64,000 nt of DNA from Candidatus Pyrohabitans jungbluthii (GCA_002010065.2 MTMD02000015.1:1-64000); one strand, 5' to 3'; numbered from the stretch's first letter, positions 16,160 to 25,085 are shown. Numbers and translations: made by a program. Notes: generated by a model not told the origin, from the letters alone.

Positions 16160-17082
16160 GACAGAGGCATCTATTATGGCTCGCGGCGCTTGCAATTGCT
16201 CTGCTCCTGCCCTTAGTCGTGGGCGAAAGCCCCTACCTTATGAAGGTTCTCATAATAATGATAATCTTCATAATCTACACCCACGCGTGGAATCTGCTGG
16301 CATACTCAGGGCAGGCTTCTCTCGGGCATGCAGCCTTCTTCGGCATCGGCGGGTATGCCTCGGCGCTGCTGGCTGCGAAGCTTGGGACATCGCCGTTTCT
16401 TACAATCTTCATAGGCGCTATCTTCGCTGCCATCGCTGGCGTTTTCGTTGGCATAATATGTGTACGTCTGCGGGAGTGGTTCCTGGCAATGGTAACCTTT
16501 GGTTTCTCAATAATAATAGGCACGATTTTCTTAAACCAGTTCACTTCGCTTTTTGGCGGTGTCGATGGCATGCCCGCGAAACGCTTCTTCAGCGCCACCC
16601 TGGAGCACCGCTACCTCTATGAGTACTACTTCATGCTCCTCCTTGCGATAGCCACCACTCTTCTCATCTACTTCATAATGCGCTCCAGGCTCGGTGTCGC
16701 CTTTGCGGCAATAAGGGAGAACGAGATGGAGGCGAAGATTCTGGGGGTTAACACCACCAAGTACAAGCTCATAGCTTTTCTGATAAGCACATACCTCGCT
16801 GGCCTAGCTGGTGCGCTTCAGACCCATAGCTTTGCATACATTACGCCGGAGATTTATAGTGTGCACAACTCCTTCTGGCCGGTGATTTATGCAATAGCTG
16901 GCGGGTTAGCAACGCTGGAGGGACCGATAATAGGTACTGTGGCTATAACGTTGATCTGGGAGGGGCTCAAGAACCTGGGCCTGCACTTCGAGCGCTTTGT
17001 GATTATAGGCTTGCTTCTGGTGGTGATGGTAATATTCAAACCTCGTGGTTTGGCAAGCGTCTTCGACAGGTGGCGGCGGTAG
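16156..17082 (+). CDS. livM: Branched-chain amino acid ABC transporter permease LivM
   Basis: The 308-residue partner permease of LivH. It has the LivM pattern WNLLAYSGQASLGHAAFFGIGGY, FGGVDGMP, and the ATPase-coupling loop FAAIRENEMEAKILGVNTTKYK, ending in FKPRGL. Translation is coupled to livH by an ATGA overlap. After the stop, an AAAAAAGCTTTTT stretch leads into the convergent MTA phosphorylase gene. The ATPase and binding-protein genes must lie elsewhere if the system works. Confidence 0.93.
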   Translation: MRQRHLLWLAALAIALLLPLVVGESPYLMKVLIIMIIFIIYTHAWNLLAYSGQASLGHAAFFGIGGYASALLAAKLGTSPFLTIFIGAIFAAIAGVFVGIICVRLREWFLAMVTFGFSIIIGTIFLNQFTSLFGGVDGMPAKRFFSATLEHRYLYEYYFMLLLAIATTLLIYFIMRSRLGVAFAAIRENEMEAKILGVNTTKYKLIAFLISTYLAGLAGALQTHSFAYITPEIYSVHNSFWPVIYAIAGGLATLEGPIIGTVAITLIWEGLKNLGLHFERFVIIGLLLVVMVIFKPRGLASVFDRWRR

Positions 17083-17105
17083 GCGATTAAAAAAAGCTTT
17101 TTACG

Positions 17106-17885
17106 TTACACCCTGGCCTCGTCGAGGGCATGGGCGCAGCCGCATCGGCGCTCCTCGGGTATGAGCTTCACCGCTTCGAGTATTAGCTTTTTAAGCTTCT
17201 CCTCGTTCTGCTTCACCACTTCAATTACCTCAGTGGCGGTGAGTTTCTCCTGCTTAATGCCTGCAGCGTAGTTTGTGACGGTGCACACGCTGGCATAGCA
17301 TATCTCCATCTCCCTCGCGAGCACCGCCTCGGGTAAGCCGGTCATTCCCACGACGTCGCAGCCAAGCATAGAGAGCATGTGGATCTCTGCAGGCGTCTCG
17401 AAGCGTGGTCCTTCTGTCGCAGCATATACGGCGCGCTCTCCTACTTTGCCAACTGTAGTCCTCGCAGCCTTTATTAGAGCAGAGCGTATCTCAGGGCAGT
17501 AGGGCTGAGTCATATCCACGTGCACAGCTTCGGTGTCGTAGAAGGTGGCGCTGCGGGAGCGGGTGAAGTCTATGAAGTCATGGGGCACAACGACGTCGCC
17601 AGGAGCAAAGCTCTGATTTATCCCACCCACCGAGTTGGTGGCGATTATCCTGCTAACACCCAGCTGCTTAAGCGCGTAGATGTTGGCGCGGTAGTTAACC
17701 CTGTGCGGCGGAAGCTCGTGCTTTATCCCGTGGCGGGGCATAAAAACAACGCTCCTGCCAGCGAGTTCGCCTATAAACGCGGGTGAAGCCTCGCCGTAGG
17801 GTGTTTCTATGACTTTCCTCTCCCGCTCCCTAAAAACCTTGGGGTCGTATATTCCTGTGCCGCCTATAATAGCTATGCGCTGCAT
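17106..17885 (-). CDS. mtnP: S-methyl-5'-thioadenosine phosphorylase (or inosine-type variant)
   Basis: Phosphorolytic cleavage of methylthioadenosine (or methylthioinosine) to the base and methylthioribose-1-phosphate, in the purine nucleoside phosphorylase superfamily. The 259-residue protein has IIGGTGIYD at the start, MPRHGIKHELPPHRVNYRANI, the phosphate and base loops (TNSVGGI, EGPRFETPAEIHML) and VGMTGLPEAVLAREM. The C terminus has a CGC motif (RRCGCAH), as in many archaeal members. Some archaeal homologues prefer methylthioinosine; the sequence alone does not decide. It is followed by DUF373 on the same strand upstream. Confidence 0.92.
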   Translation of the reverse strand: MQRIAIIGGTGIYDPKVFRERERKVIETPYGEASPAFIGELAGRSVVFMPRHGIKHELPPHRVNYRANIYALKQLGVSRIIATNSVGGINQSFAPGDVVVPHDFIDFTRSRSATFYDTEAVHVDMTQPYCPEIRSALIKAARTTVGKVGERAVYAATEGPRFETPAEIHMLSMLGCDVVGMTGLPEAVLAREMEICYASVCTVTNYAAGIKQEKLTATEVIEVVKQNEEKLKKLILEAVKLIPEERRCGCAHALDEARV

Positions 17886-17911
17886 AGGCTATGCTCTTCC
17901 CTAGGGTTATA

Positions 17912-18967
17912 TTAAGCCTTCGCCGCTTTCTTCTTTCTACCGCGTATTCCAAGAAAAGCCACCATTGTAAGCACCAGGCCAAGCGTAAGCGAGAGCGCGA
18001 ACATCTCATTAGCTATCTTCCCGCGCATGTAAAGCGCCACTGAGTCAAGAATAAGGCGGAGGGCTATGACGAATACCATGAGCACCATGTATCTGCTCAC
18101 GTTCTCCCCCTCAAGCAGGGCGTCGATGCTCTTTCCCACGAGGGCGATGAGGGCAGCGAACATGAAGAAGTCTATAGAAGCGACGATAAAGTCAGGTACC
18201 CCCTCCGCGAAGCTCACATAGCCATGTGCTTCAGCCGCGCGCCAGCCTATAAAGGCGCCCAATGTAGCGAGAATTGCAGCAACCAGGTATGTAAAGAAGG
18301 ACAGCTTACCAGCTATGAAGGAAGTCTTGAACTCCTGAAAGCTGCGCGAAATTATTCCCTCGAGGTCAAAGCCCTTGATTATAAGGAACACGCCCAGCAC
18401 GCCGCCGATGAGGCGCCAGCTGTGCGGGCCGAGAAGCATGTACAGCACCAGTGCTATGCCTGGCAACCCTATTATTATCCGGGAAAGCTTCGGGTCGTTG
18501 GCTATGCTCTTCATGAAGTCTAGAATCATGTAATAGGTGCTCTCGAGCTGCTCGCTCTGCTTCACAATCACCCTGCTGAGGGATATAACCCTTGCGCGGG
18601 ATTCGACTATGGGTAAGATGTGCTCATCCTCAGCACCGTCTGTAACCAGGACAACGCCATCTGGTTTAAACTCAGCGAGGATCTCATCCAGCTGTCTTGC
18701 AATTGCCTCATCGCTCACCACGCCTACGTTCTCATCGCCGACAAGCGTGGCTACTCTAACCTCTCGCCCCTGCTCGCGGTAGAAGTCGTATAGCCTCACC
18801 GCCTCGAATATTGTGTTGGTGTCGCTCTCCGTGGGGTCAGCTAACCCCAGCTTTACAGCCACGCGCAAGTTCTCTTCTCTACCTAGGATAGGCCCCTTCT
18901 CCCCTATCTTCCGGGTGATATCTGCATCGCGGTCGACGCAGATTACGTATATTCGCCTTATTTCCAT
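17912..18967 (-). CDS. DUF373 family integral membrane protein
   Basis: A 351-residue archaeal protein of unknown function. Residues 1-140 are soluble and resemble a nucleotide-binding fold (YVICVDRDADI, VATLVGDENVG, GVVLVTDGAEDEHILP), and about 155-345 form six or seven membrane helices, ending in a basic tail (RGRKKKAAKA). This architecture matches DUF373, found widely in Euryarchaeota. It is 7 bp downstream of the coiled-coil gene and may share its transcript. No activity is known for the family. Confidence 0.9.
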   Translation of the reverse strand: MEIRRIYVICVDRDADITRKIGEKGPILGREENLRVAVKLGLADPTESDTNTIFEAVRLYDFYREQGREVRVATLVGDENVGVVSDEAIARQLDEILAEFKPDGVVLVTDGAEDEHILPIVESRARVISLSRVIVKQSEQLESTYYMILDFMKSIANDPKLSRIIIGLPGIALVLYMLLGPHSWRLIGGVLGVFLIIKGFDLEGIISRSFQEFKTSFIAGKLSFFTYLVAAILATLGAFIGWRAAEAHGYVSFAEGVPDFIVASIDFFMFAALIALVGKSIDALLEGENVSRYMVLMVFVIALRLILDSVALYMRGKIANEMFALSLTLGLVLTMVAFLGIRGRKKKAAKA

Positions 18968-18974
18968 AATCCTA

Positions 18975-19814
18975 TTACACGAGGTTGAATCTCCTCAGCA
19001 GATATATATCCTCAAGATCGAGCTTCTCACCGCGCTTGAAGCGCTCGTATATCGCCTTCGCCTCCTCGCGCAGCTCCTTCTCGCTCTTCTCGCGGTGTAG
19101 CAGCTCAATACCCGTTTCCAGCTCTACAATCTCCTTCTCCAGCTCCTTGAGCTGGGGTACCTTCTCGTCCAGCTCAGCGTTGAGCTTGTCAAGCTCCTGA
19201 GTGAGCGCGAGCTTCTCCTTGTTAATCTCATCTATCTTCTGCTCCAGTTCCTTTATCTTCTCCACAGCCGTCACGAAGGCTTCGTGGTACTTCTGCGACT
19301 CATCGCTGAGCTTTATAATCTTTTCATGAATCTTCTTTGACACCTTGCGCTTCTTCTCCAGTCTCTTTGAAATCTCGATAAGTTCAGCGTAATTCGCAAG
19401 CTCCTTCTCAATCTCGGCGATGCGCTTTACCAGCTCATCCTCCTTCTTAATCTCCAGCACGCTTGTCTGAAGCTTCCATTCTAGGCGGTTCTTCTCCCTC
19501 TGCAGGCGTTTGAAATCACCCTTAGGGGCACGCTCCTTCGCTTTCTTGTACTCTTCCAGAATCTTCTTTACTTCCGCGTTGGCTTCCTCGCGCTGTGCCT
19601 TGAGCTTCTTTATCTCCGCATTTAACTTGTCCCGCTTCTCTCTAGCCTTGTTAGCCTCGGTGTTCTTCTTCTTTATCGCCTCAATGATATCCCGCTTGCG
19701 CTTGTTCAGCTCGCGCAGGCGCTTGCGCTTCGCAGATACCTCATGCTTCATCCGCCTTATCTCTGCCTCAAGTTCATCGCGCTTCGCTGTGAGCTCTTCC
19801 AACTTCGCTTCCAT
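18975..19814 (-). CDS. Archaeal coiled-coil protein (COG1340-like)
   Basis: A 279-residue protein that is almost wholly heptad-repeat, highly charged coiled coil (Lys/Glu/Arg/Leu rich), with a C-terminal helical tail (EAKAIYERFKRGEKLDLEDIYLLRRF) typical of the COG1340 group. A short break with prolines and glycine (KERAPKGDF, about 95-103) separates two coils. Function is unknown, possibly scaffolding or ribosome-associated. A TATA-like TTTATATCG lies 24-35 bp before the ATG. Low-complexity sequence makes similarity searches unreliable, so the family assignment rests mainly on the tail. Confidence 0.8.
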   Translation of the reverse strand: MEAKLEELTAKRDELEAEIRRMKHEVSAKRKRLRELNKRKRDIIEAIKKKNTEANKAREKRDKLNAEIKKLKAQREEANAEVKKILEEYKKAKERAPKGDFKRLQREKNRLEWKLQTSVLEIKKEDELVKRIAEIEKELANYAELIEISKRLEKKRKVSKKIHEKIIKLSDESQKYHEAFVTAVEKIKELEQKIDEINKEKLALTQELDKLNAELDEKVPQLKELEKEIVELETGIELLHREKSEKELREEAKAIYERFKRGEKLDLEDIYLLRRFNLV

Positions 19815-19856
19815 ATCAGACTCTCCACTAGGTAATTGGCGATATAAAGGGTAAAC

Positions 19857-19949
19857 TTAACCTTTGTAAAGACGATACATCTTTACGGGCGAGAAGGCGA
19901 GCAATACGCCCGCAGCCACGAGTGCTGTACACCCTTCTCTTATATCCAT
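19857..19949 (-). CDS. Possible 30-residue membrane peptide
   Basis: A short reading frame, MDIREGCTALVAAGVLLAFS then PVKMYRLYKG, in the gap between glyA and the coiled-coil gene. It looks like a single transmembrane helix with a charged N terminus and a basic C terminus. The Shine-Dalgarno signal is weak (GACGTG, 7 nt before the ATG). Codon use is unremarkable. It could be a real small membrane protein or chance; no homologue is known to me. Confidence 0.35.
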   Translation of the reverse strand: MDIREGCTALVAAGVLLAFSPVKMYRLYKG

Positions 19950-19970
19950 GTTTTTCACGTCGTAAGCTTT

Positions 19971-21251
19971 CTAAAAGAATTGAATATACTCGTAAGCTTT
20001 CCTCTTATCGTCGAAGCTGTAGTGCACTTGGTTAAATTCTCTCCTCAATTCTGCAACGTCCTTTTTAACTTTTTCGGTGCTCTCGCCTTTGATAGCAACC
20101 CTTGCGATGAGCTCGGCTATGGTGCGCATCTCACTCTCCTTCATCCCTAAGCGAGTAACCTCCTGCGTGCCTATGCGAATTCCGCTGGGGTTGGCACTCC
20201 TGTTTATATCGTCCCAGGGCAGAAGGTTCTTGTTGAGGATGATGTTCGCCTTCTCTAAAGCTTCGGCAACATGAGTGCCACCGCCCTGCTTTGCTACGTC
20301 AACGAGCACCTGATGTGACTCTGTGAAGCCCTTATGCTCGCATAGCACATCGAAGCCCTCTTCGCTCAGAGCCTGAGCAAGAGCCTTAGAATTTTTGACC
20401 ACCTGCTTGGCATAAGCTTCGCCGAACTCCAGCATTTCTGCAAGGGCTACGGCGAAGCCAGCCATGTGGTGAAGGTGGTGGTTGGAAACCAAGCCCGGGA
20501 ACACTGCACGGGTGAGCTTCTTACCATACTCCTCCTTTGCGAGAATCACACCACCCTGCGGACCTGGAAACGTCTTGTGCCTCGACGCTGAGATCACATC
20601 GGCGCCCTCTTTAAGGGGCTGCTGAAACTGCTTGCCCGCGATTAAACCGAGCACATGTGCACCGTCATACATCACTGTAGCCCCAACCTCCTTCGCAACT
20701 TCGCTGAGCTCGCGCACAGGGTGGGGGAAGAGGAAGATGCTCGCGCCGAAGAGTACAAGCTTTGGCTCAACCTCTCGAATCTTCTTCGCAGCCTTATCAA
20801 CGTCGATATTCATCTCCTGCTCGTCGAAGGGAAAGCTCTTAACCTTCAATCCGCGCACACCCGCGGCGCTCAGCTCCGCATGCGAGATATGCCCCCCGTG
20901 GGGTACCTGAAGCGCCATCATCGTATCTCCAGCATTCGCCAGCGCAAAGAAGCACGCTAGGTTGGCGACTGTACCCGAGGTGGGCTGCACGTTGACGTAA
21001 GGTGCTTCGAAAAGCTTCTGGGCAAGCTCAATAGCTAAGAACTCCACCTCATCTATGTATTTACAACCCTGGTAGAAGCGCTTTCCAGCTTCGCCTTCGG
21101 CGTAGCGATGCGAAAAGTCGCTGGCGCACACCTCGCGCACCAGAAGCGAGGTGATGTTCTCACTCGCTATCAATGGAAGACTCTCGCTAAACCAGCGATG
21201 ATGCTCCTTGAGGATGTCCCTTACCCGAAACGCATGCTCGCGATTTCCCAT
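19971..21251 (-). CDS. glyA: Serine hydroxymethyltransferase
   Basis: PLP enzyme interconverting serine and glycine while loading a C1 unit on tetrahydromethanopterin or folate. The 426-residue protein has the SHMT features [33 protein letters not shown] and the PLP lysine in [14 protein letters not shown]. It is the archaeal long-branch type. I start at the ATG at 21251, which has GGTGG nearby; an upstream in-frame ATG at 21362 would add 37 hydrophobic, unrelated residues. ATATATAATG at about 21283-21292 on the minus strand gives a promoter roughly 33-40 bp before the start. Confidence 0.95.
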   Translation of the reverse strand: MGNREHAFRVRDILKEHHRWFSESLPLIASENITSLLVREVCASDFSHRYAEGEAGKRFYQGCKYIDEVEFLAIELAQKLFEAPYVNVQPTSGTVANLACFFALANAGDTMMALQVPHGGHISHAELSAAGVRGLKVKSFPFDEQEMNIDVDKAAKKIREVEPKLVLFGASIFLFPHPVRELSEVAKEVGATVMYDGAHVLGLIAGKQFQQPLKEGADVISASRHKTFPGPQGGVILAKEEYGKKLTRAVFPGLVSNHHLHHMAGFAVALAEMLEFGEAYAKQVVKNSKALAQALSEEGFDVLCEHKGFTESHQVLVDVAKQGGGTHVAEALEKANIILNKNLLPWDDINRSANPSGIRIGTQEVTRLGMKESEMRTIAELIARVAIKGESTEKVKKDVAELRREFNQVHYSFDDKRKAYEYIQFF

Positions 21252-21371
21252 TGGGATACCACCACTAAGCCTAACTACCGCCTCATTATATATTTGTGTA
21301 ACGATTGAAAGGAGGATTGTGCTCGAGTATATGCTCAGGGATGTTTTAAATATTTTCTTCACCGCCGCATT

Positions 21372-22142
21372 TCAAAAAATTATCTGCGCTCCTTGAGTGG
21401 CGTAACTCTTGGGCATCTCCCCCACATTCCAGTCCTCACCCGCTGGGTAACTGCCAGTGGTCTCGCAATAGTAGTACCTCTTCCCACCAACCTCAAAGAA
21501 GACAGCGCCCTTGAAGGGGGATTCTGAGAGGCTAACCGCAGCCCCTACGTGGTCTAGGAACACCACAACCACTGCATCAATACCGGCTGCACGTAGCAGC
21601 GAGACCAGGAGAAGCGCACGGTCTTCGCAGTCCCCTGAGCCCTCGGCAAGGGTTTCGAGGGGGTACTTGGTGTTGAAAGCTGTAATGTCAGGTTCAAACT
21701 TCAGCTGCTGAACTATGTCTAGAGCAGCTTCTGCAAACTCTCTATCGCTGTGATAGTGCTTTCTGAGCATCAGCGCAAGCTCTGCTACCTCGCCCTCTTC
21801 AGGGGTGATGTAGGCTGAGAGGTTGCTGTGCCTAGGAGCAAGCACCTTGTAGTACAGGTACCTGCGGGTGCTTATCCTGCTGTAGAATCCAGAGCCTCTG
21901 CCTGGAAGCTCAAAGTACCTTACTATGACTCCTTCTCTCTCCGCAATCTCACCGAGCGAGGCATTGGTGCTTTCTAAGCATGACAGCTCATATCCCTCCT
22001 CGTAACCCTGCCTCAGCCCAGCGAGGTATCCATCGTAGTAGCCCTCTGCGTATCCTTCAAAGTAATTCTCTTCTCCTAAGCGGGTACCTGCATAGAGGGT
22101 GACAGCAAGAAAAAGTAGGATTAAAAATATCCACGACTTCAT
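21372..22142 (-). CDS. Secreted or membrane-anchored transglutaminase-like protein
   Basis: A 256-residue protein with an N-terminal membrane segment (MKSWIFLILLFLAVTLYAGT) and a transglutaminase-like cysteine-protease fold. The catalytic Cys-His pair is visible: GSGDCEDRALLLVSLLRAAG and, 20 residues on, FLDHVGAAV; an Asp or Asn should follow near YYYCETT. An unusual spacer of repeated Tyr/Glu/Gly (ENYFEGYAEGYYDGYLAGLRQ, about 27-55) lies between anchor and domain. I start at the MKSW methionine rather than the one eight codons upstream. It lies downstream of the octaheme cytochrome gene, but a hairpin terminator intervenes. Confidence 0.78.
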   Translation of the reverse strand: MKSWIFLILLFLAVTLYAGTRLGEENYFEGYAEGYYDGYLAGLRQGYEEGYELSCLESTNASLGEIAEREGVIVRYFELPGRGSGFYSRISTRRYLYYKVLAPRHSNLSAYITPEEGEVAELALMLRKHYHSDREFAEAALDIVQQLKFEPDITAFNTKYPLETLAEGSGDCEDRALLLVSLLRAAGIDAVVVVFLDHVGAAVSLSESPFKGAVFFEVGGKRYYYCETTGSYPAGEDWNVGEMPKSYATQGAQIIF

Positions 22143-22181
22143 AATAAAAAGGTAAAAATAGCACAATAAAAAAATAAAATA

Positions 22182-22199
22182 GTTGGAAGCTTAGAGCTT
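22182..22199 (-). terminator. Intrinsic-type terminator of the octaheme cytochrome gene
   Basis: GGAAGCT and AGCTTCC form a 7-bp stem with a 3-nt loop that overlaps the stop codon of the cytochrome gene. On the minus strand it is followed by ATTTTATTTTTTT. This would stop transcription before the transglutaminase-like gene. Confidence 0.6.
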
Positions 22200-23741
22200 C
22201 CTTCTTCTCATCGCTGCATAGCCAGCTAGTGGTAGCAGTGCAATAGCGGCAATCGTTGTAGGACCGCACACGCCTTTTGCCTCAGGCGTCGGGGTTGCTA
22301 CCTCCGGCGTCACCTCTGGCTTCTTCTCTGGCACTACCTCCTCAGCTTTGGGCACTTCTGCAGCAGGAGCCTTGACAACTGCCGCTTCGAGCTGCTTGAT
22401 CCTGCGCTGCATCTTGATCCATTCTTCCATCATGTTGAGCTTGTCCAGCAGGGCATCGACTGCACCGTTCCAGTGGGTCCAGTCGGGTGCCATCATGCTG
22501 GCGCCCATCCTCCACCGCCTGCCGTCGTGGTGCCAGATGTAGTAGTACATTACCTCTGGAATCTCGTCGATGGGGTTGGACTTGTCTATCAAGCCCTCCT
22601 CATACGCGGTGTCGAGCAGCTTCTTGGTGTAGTCATAGACCCTGTTGTAGTCCTCTATTATCTTGTCGAAGCTCTCGAAATAGCCGTCCACCCATGCCGG
22701 AGAGTGGCAGCCTCTGCACACCTTCTTCATGCGCTTTCTGTTCTCCTTTGCCAGTGCCTCGTCAGGCACACGCTCCTTGACTATGTCATTAACCTGGCTT
22801 GGAGGCTTCCACTGTGGCACAGACTTCTTTGGCTGAAGCTCCCAGTAGAGTCTCGACCCCACGTCATGGGTGGCTGGCACGCCGTTGAAGCCGCTCATGT
22901 GGCATACCGCACAGGTGGGCGCTCTTGTGTTCTCCGGCGTCAGCTCCTCTTCCTCAAGGAAGCTGTGGTCTTCCATGGAGAAGAAGATGTTGCCGTGCTT
23001 GCTCTCCTCGTAAATCTCCATCTGCGGATGGTCAGGGCCAAGGTGACACTGACCGCAGGTCTCGGGCTTTCGCGCTTCTGCCTTGCTAAAGCTGTGCCTA
23101 GTGTGGCATGCAGAGCAGGAACCAAGGCTGCCGTCCGGGTTAACCCTGCCCACACCCACGTTAGGCCAGCCGTCCAGAATCTCGCCGTCTTTGGCTATTA
23201 CGTAGCTGCCGTGGCACTCTATGCAGCCAAGCACCTGGTTCTCGTGGTTGTAGCTCTCCAAGTCAAGTATGCCCGCGCGCTTCAGTGCACCGCTGTCGGG
23301 ATAGAGCGGTGTCACCTTCCTGCGTATGAAGTCCCTGGGGTTATTCGCCAAGGCTGTCTCCAGCTTCAGCGGGTCCTTGCCCTGCTTCTTCATCTCCAGA
23401 TACCAGGGCTTGAGTGGACCTATGAATGCCGTCCAAGCGTGCTTGCTGTCCATGAACTGCTTCACCTGCTCTTCGTGGCATTTCTCGCAGTACTTCGGCG
23501 AAACCACTGGTGTTATCTGGTAGCCGTTGTGGTCCCTTACGCTGGGATCCTTGGCTGGGTCACCCTCGTGGCAGTCAAGGCAGGTGACGCCATTCTTCGC
23601 CATGTCTGACTTCTGGTAGTCAGCAACTATACCGGGGGTTACTGACTTGTGGCAGGAGATACATGCCTCTGTGGCGTTTGCAGCACCTGCCAGTACCAGC
23701 ACCCCCAAAAAGACAGAAACCAACAATATTTCATTTTTCAT
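22191..23741 (-). CDS. Octaheme cytochrome c, hydroxylamine oxidoreductase (HAO) family
   Basis: About 516 residues from the ATG at 23741. A signal peptide (MKNEILLVSVFLGVLVLAGA) is followed by exactly eight CxxCH motifs: CISCH, CLDCH, CEKCH, CIECH, CSACH, CGQCH, CAVCH and CRGCH. After heme 8 the segment YYIWHHDGRRWRMGASMMAPDWTHWNG matches the HAO/octaheme reductase C domain. The tail is a Pro/Glu/Val linker and CGPTTIAAIALLPLAGYAAM plus RRRK, which resembles a CGP-CTERM-type archaeosortase or surface anchor. It would act outside the membrane in electron transfer or N-compound redox; the substrate is unknown. The ATG at 23747 is also possible. Confidence 0.9.
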   Translation of the reverse strand: MKNEILLVSVFLGVLVLAGAANATEACISCHKSVTPGIVADYQKSDMAKNGVTCLDCHEGDPAKDPSVRDHNGYQITPVVSPKYCEKCHEEQVKQFMDSKHAWTAFIGPLKPWYLEMKKQGKDPLKLETALANNPRDFIRRKVTPLYPDSGALKRAGILDLESYNHENQVLGCIECHGSYVIAKDGEILDGWPNVGVGRVNPDGSLGSCSACHTRHSFSKAEARKPETCGQCHLGPDHPQMEIYEESKHGNIFFSMEDHSFLEEEELTPENTRAPTCAVCHMSGFNGVPATHDVGSRLYWELQPKKSVPQWKPPSQVNDIVKERVPDEALAKENRKRMKKVCRGCHSPAWVDGYFESFDKIIEDYNRVYDYTKKLLDTAYEEGLIDKSNPIDEIPEVMYYYIWHHDGRRWRMGASMMAPDWTHWNGAVDALLDKLNMMEEWIKMQRRIKQLEAAVVKAPAAEVPKAEEVVPEKKPEVTPEVATPTPEAKGVCGPTTIAAIALLPLAGYAAMRRRKL

Positions 23742-23775
23742 GCCCATCACCGGTCTAATTTTTACTAAATGCAAT

Positions 23776-23788
23776 TTATATATTTTTT
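23776..23788 (-). promoter_or_regulatory. TATA box of the octaheme cytochrome gene
   Basis: AAATATATAAATT on the minus strand lies about 35-47 bp before the ATG at 23741, separating this gene from the upstream thioredoxin-like gene. The 86-bp gap also has a T-rich stretch (ACTTTTGTTTATAAATT) that could end the upstream operon. Confidence 0.55.
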
Positions 23789-23861
23789 TAAAAAATAAAA
23801 TTCACAATTTATAAACAAAAGTTAATAAAACGCCTCTACCTTCTATTGATATAATATAAAA

Positions 23862-24443
23862 CTAAGCATGCTCGCTGGAATAGTATTGGTGCTCCTCAAT
23901 ATGCTCCATCGCCTTCTGGATAAGCTCCATGTATTTCCTTTCTGTGGTTTGAATCTCTATGAACACCACATCGTTAATCACAATCTTGGGTACTGAGCTT
24001 ACCTCGTAGGCATCTGCAAGCTCGCTGAACTCTGTGGCATCGTATATGTGAAGCGAGATTTTATCGCTTGCCTTCGCAAGCTTTGCAGCTGCGACCACTG
24101 CCTTCGGGCAGTACCGGCAAGTGGGTGTAGTGAAAATCTTTATCTCCACCTCACGCTCTATCGCCGGCAACTCCTCAGCACCCTCGTAGGCAGAGCCTAC
24201 TATTTTCACAATCTCTGCAAAAGCCTCAGCTTCCTTATGTTTTGGAACCCCATGATAATAGATGTTCTCAATGCGCAGCGCTGGCGCTGGCGTTATCTCT
24301 GCGTCCTCCTCAATTTTTATAAGGGGTGAAGCGCTTCTAAGCTTCTCAAGAAAGCTTTCCATCTCCGGGGCGTCTGCACTGTTCACCCCTATCCCAATCT
24401 CCCTCTTAATAGATTTAATCTCAGAAAAGGCTCTTCCGTTCAT
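23862..24443 (-). CDS. Thioredoxin/glutaredoxin-like protein with CxxC motif
   Basis: A 193-residue protein with two thioredoxin-fold halves. The C-terminal half (about 98-180) has FTTPTCRYCPKAV, a CxxC active site followed by proline, then the cis-proline region SSVPKIVIND, as in archaeal protein disulfide oxidoreductases. The N-terminal half lacks a CxxC. It starts within the stop codon of the response regulator (ATGA), so the two are coupled. In this cluster it may deliver reductant for heme attachment (apocytochrome thiols) or take part in redox signalling. The soluble N terminus argues for a cytoplasmic location. Confidence 0.8.
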   Translation of the reverse strand: MNGRAFSEIKSIKREIGIGVNSADAPEMESFLEKLRSASPLIKIEEDAEITPAPALRIENIYYHGVPKHKEAEAFAEIVKIVGSAYEGAEELPAIEREVEIKIFTTPTCRYCPKAVVAAAKLAKASDKISLHIYDATEFSELADAYEVSSVPKIVINDVVFIEIQTTERKYMELIQKAMEHIEEHQYYSSEHA

Positions 24444-25084
24444 GACCCCTTTCCAAGCACTTCTAAGGTCTCCCTGCCCATGGTGCTGAGGAAGTACTTT
24501 CTCTCCTGATCCTGGTCTATTAAGCCCGCCTGCTTCAGAATCTTGAGATGAAAGCTCAGCTTGGCGGGGTCATCTATGCCAAGGTGATCGCGGATATCTC
24601 TGAATCTCACCTTCCCGCGGGAGTAGAGGTACTCCAGAGCTTGGCGTCTGATTGGATTTGAAAGTGCCTTGATAACCTCATCGGAAATCTTGCCTGTTAG
24701 CGCGCTGCTGCGCTTCTCAAACTTCGCCTCCTCAAGCACTCGCCGAATGGTGTTTTGAACCTCGTTTATCTTGAATGGTTTCTCTATGTAGTCACTTGCC
24801 CCCTTCTTAATTGCCTCCACAGCGCTGTCTATGGTTGCAAAGGCTGTGATTATTATCACCTTGATATCCGGCTTTGTTCTCTTTACCTCTGTGAGCAGCT
24901 CCATTCCGCTCATCTTTGGCATTACCAAGTCTGTTAGCAGCACATCGAAGTCCTCATTTTTTATCTTCTCCAGAGCCTTCTCCCCGTTTTCAACACTCTC
25001 AACCTCATAGCCCTCCTCTTTCAGCATCTCCTCAAGCCCAGACCTCAAACCTTCGTCGTCTTCTGCTATCAATATCCTCGCCAT
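24440..25084 (-). CDS. Response regulator with receiver and ArsR-type HTH domains
   Basis: A 214-residue regulator. The receiver domain has the acidic pocket (AEDDEG, D9/D10), phospho-acceptor D52 in LLTDLVMP, and the conserved Thr/Lys (IITAF, KP in IEKPF). Residues about 130-214 form a winged helix of the ArsR type (ALSNPIRRQALEYLYSRGKVRFRDIRDHLG, AKLSFHLKILKQAGLI). This pairing of a bacterial receiver with an archaeal-style HTH is found in Euryarchaeota. ATG 25084 is 1 nt after the histidine-kinase stop, with GGGTGATTG as ribosome-binding site. It probably controls the local redox genes. Confidence 0.92.
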   Translation of the reverse strand: MARILIAEDDEGLRSGLEEMLKEEGYEVESVENGEKALEKIKNEDFDVLLTDLVMPKMSGMELLTEVKRTKPDIKVIIITAFATIDSAVEAIKKGASDYIEKPFKINEVQNTIRRVLEEAKFEKRSSALTGKISDEVIKALSNPIRRQALEYLYSRGKVRFRDIRDHLGIDDPAKLSFHLKILKQAGLIDQDQERKYFLSTMGRETLEVLGKGS

Positions 25085-25085
25085 T

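Noticed and set aside
22473-23609. 378-codon open frame antisense to the octaheme cytochrome
   Set aside because: The opposite strand encodes eight CxxCH motifs in a recognised family; the antisense frame has no domain features.
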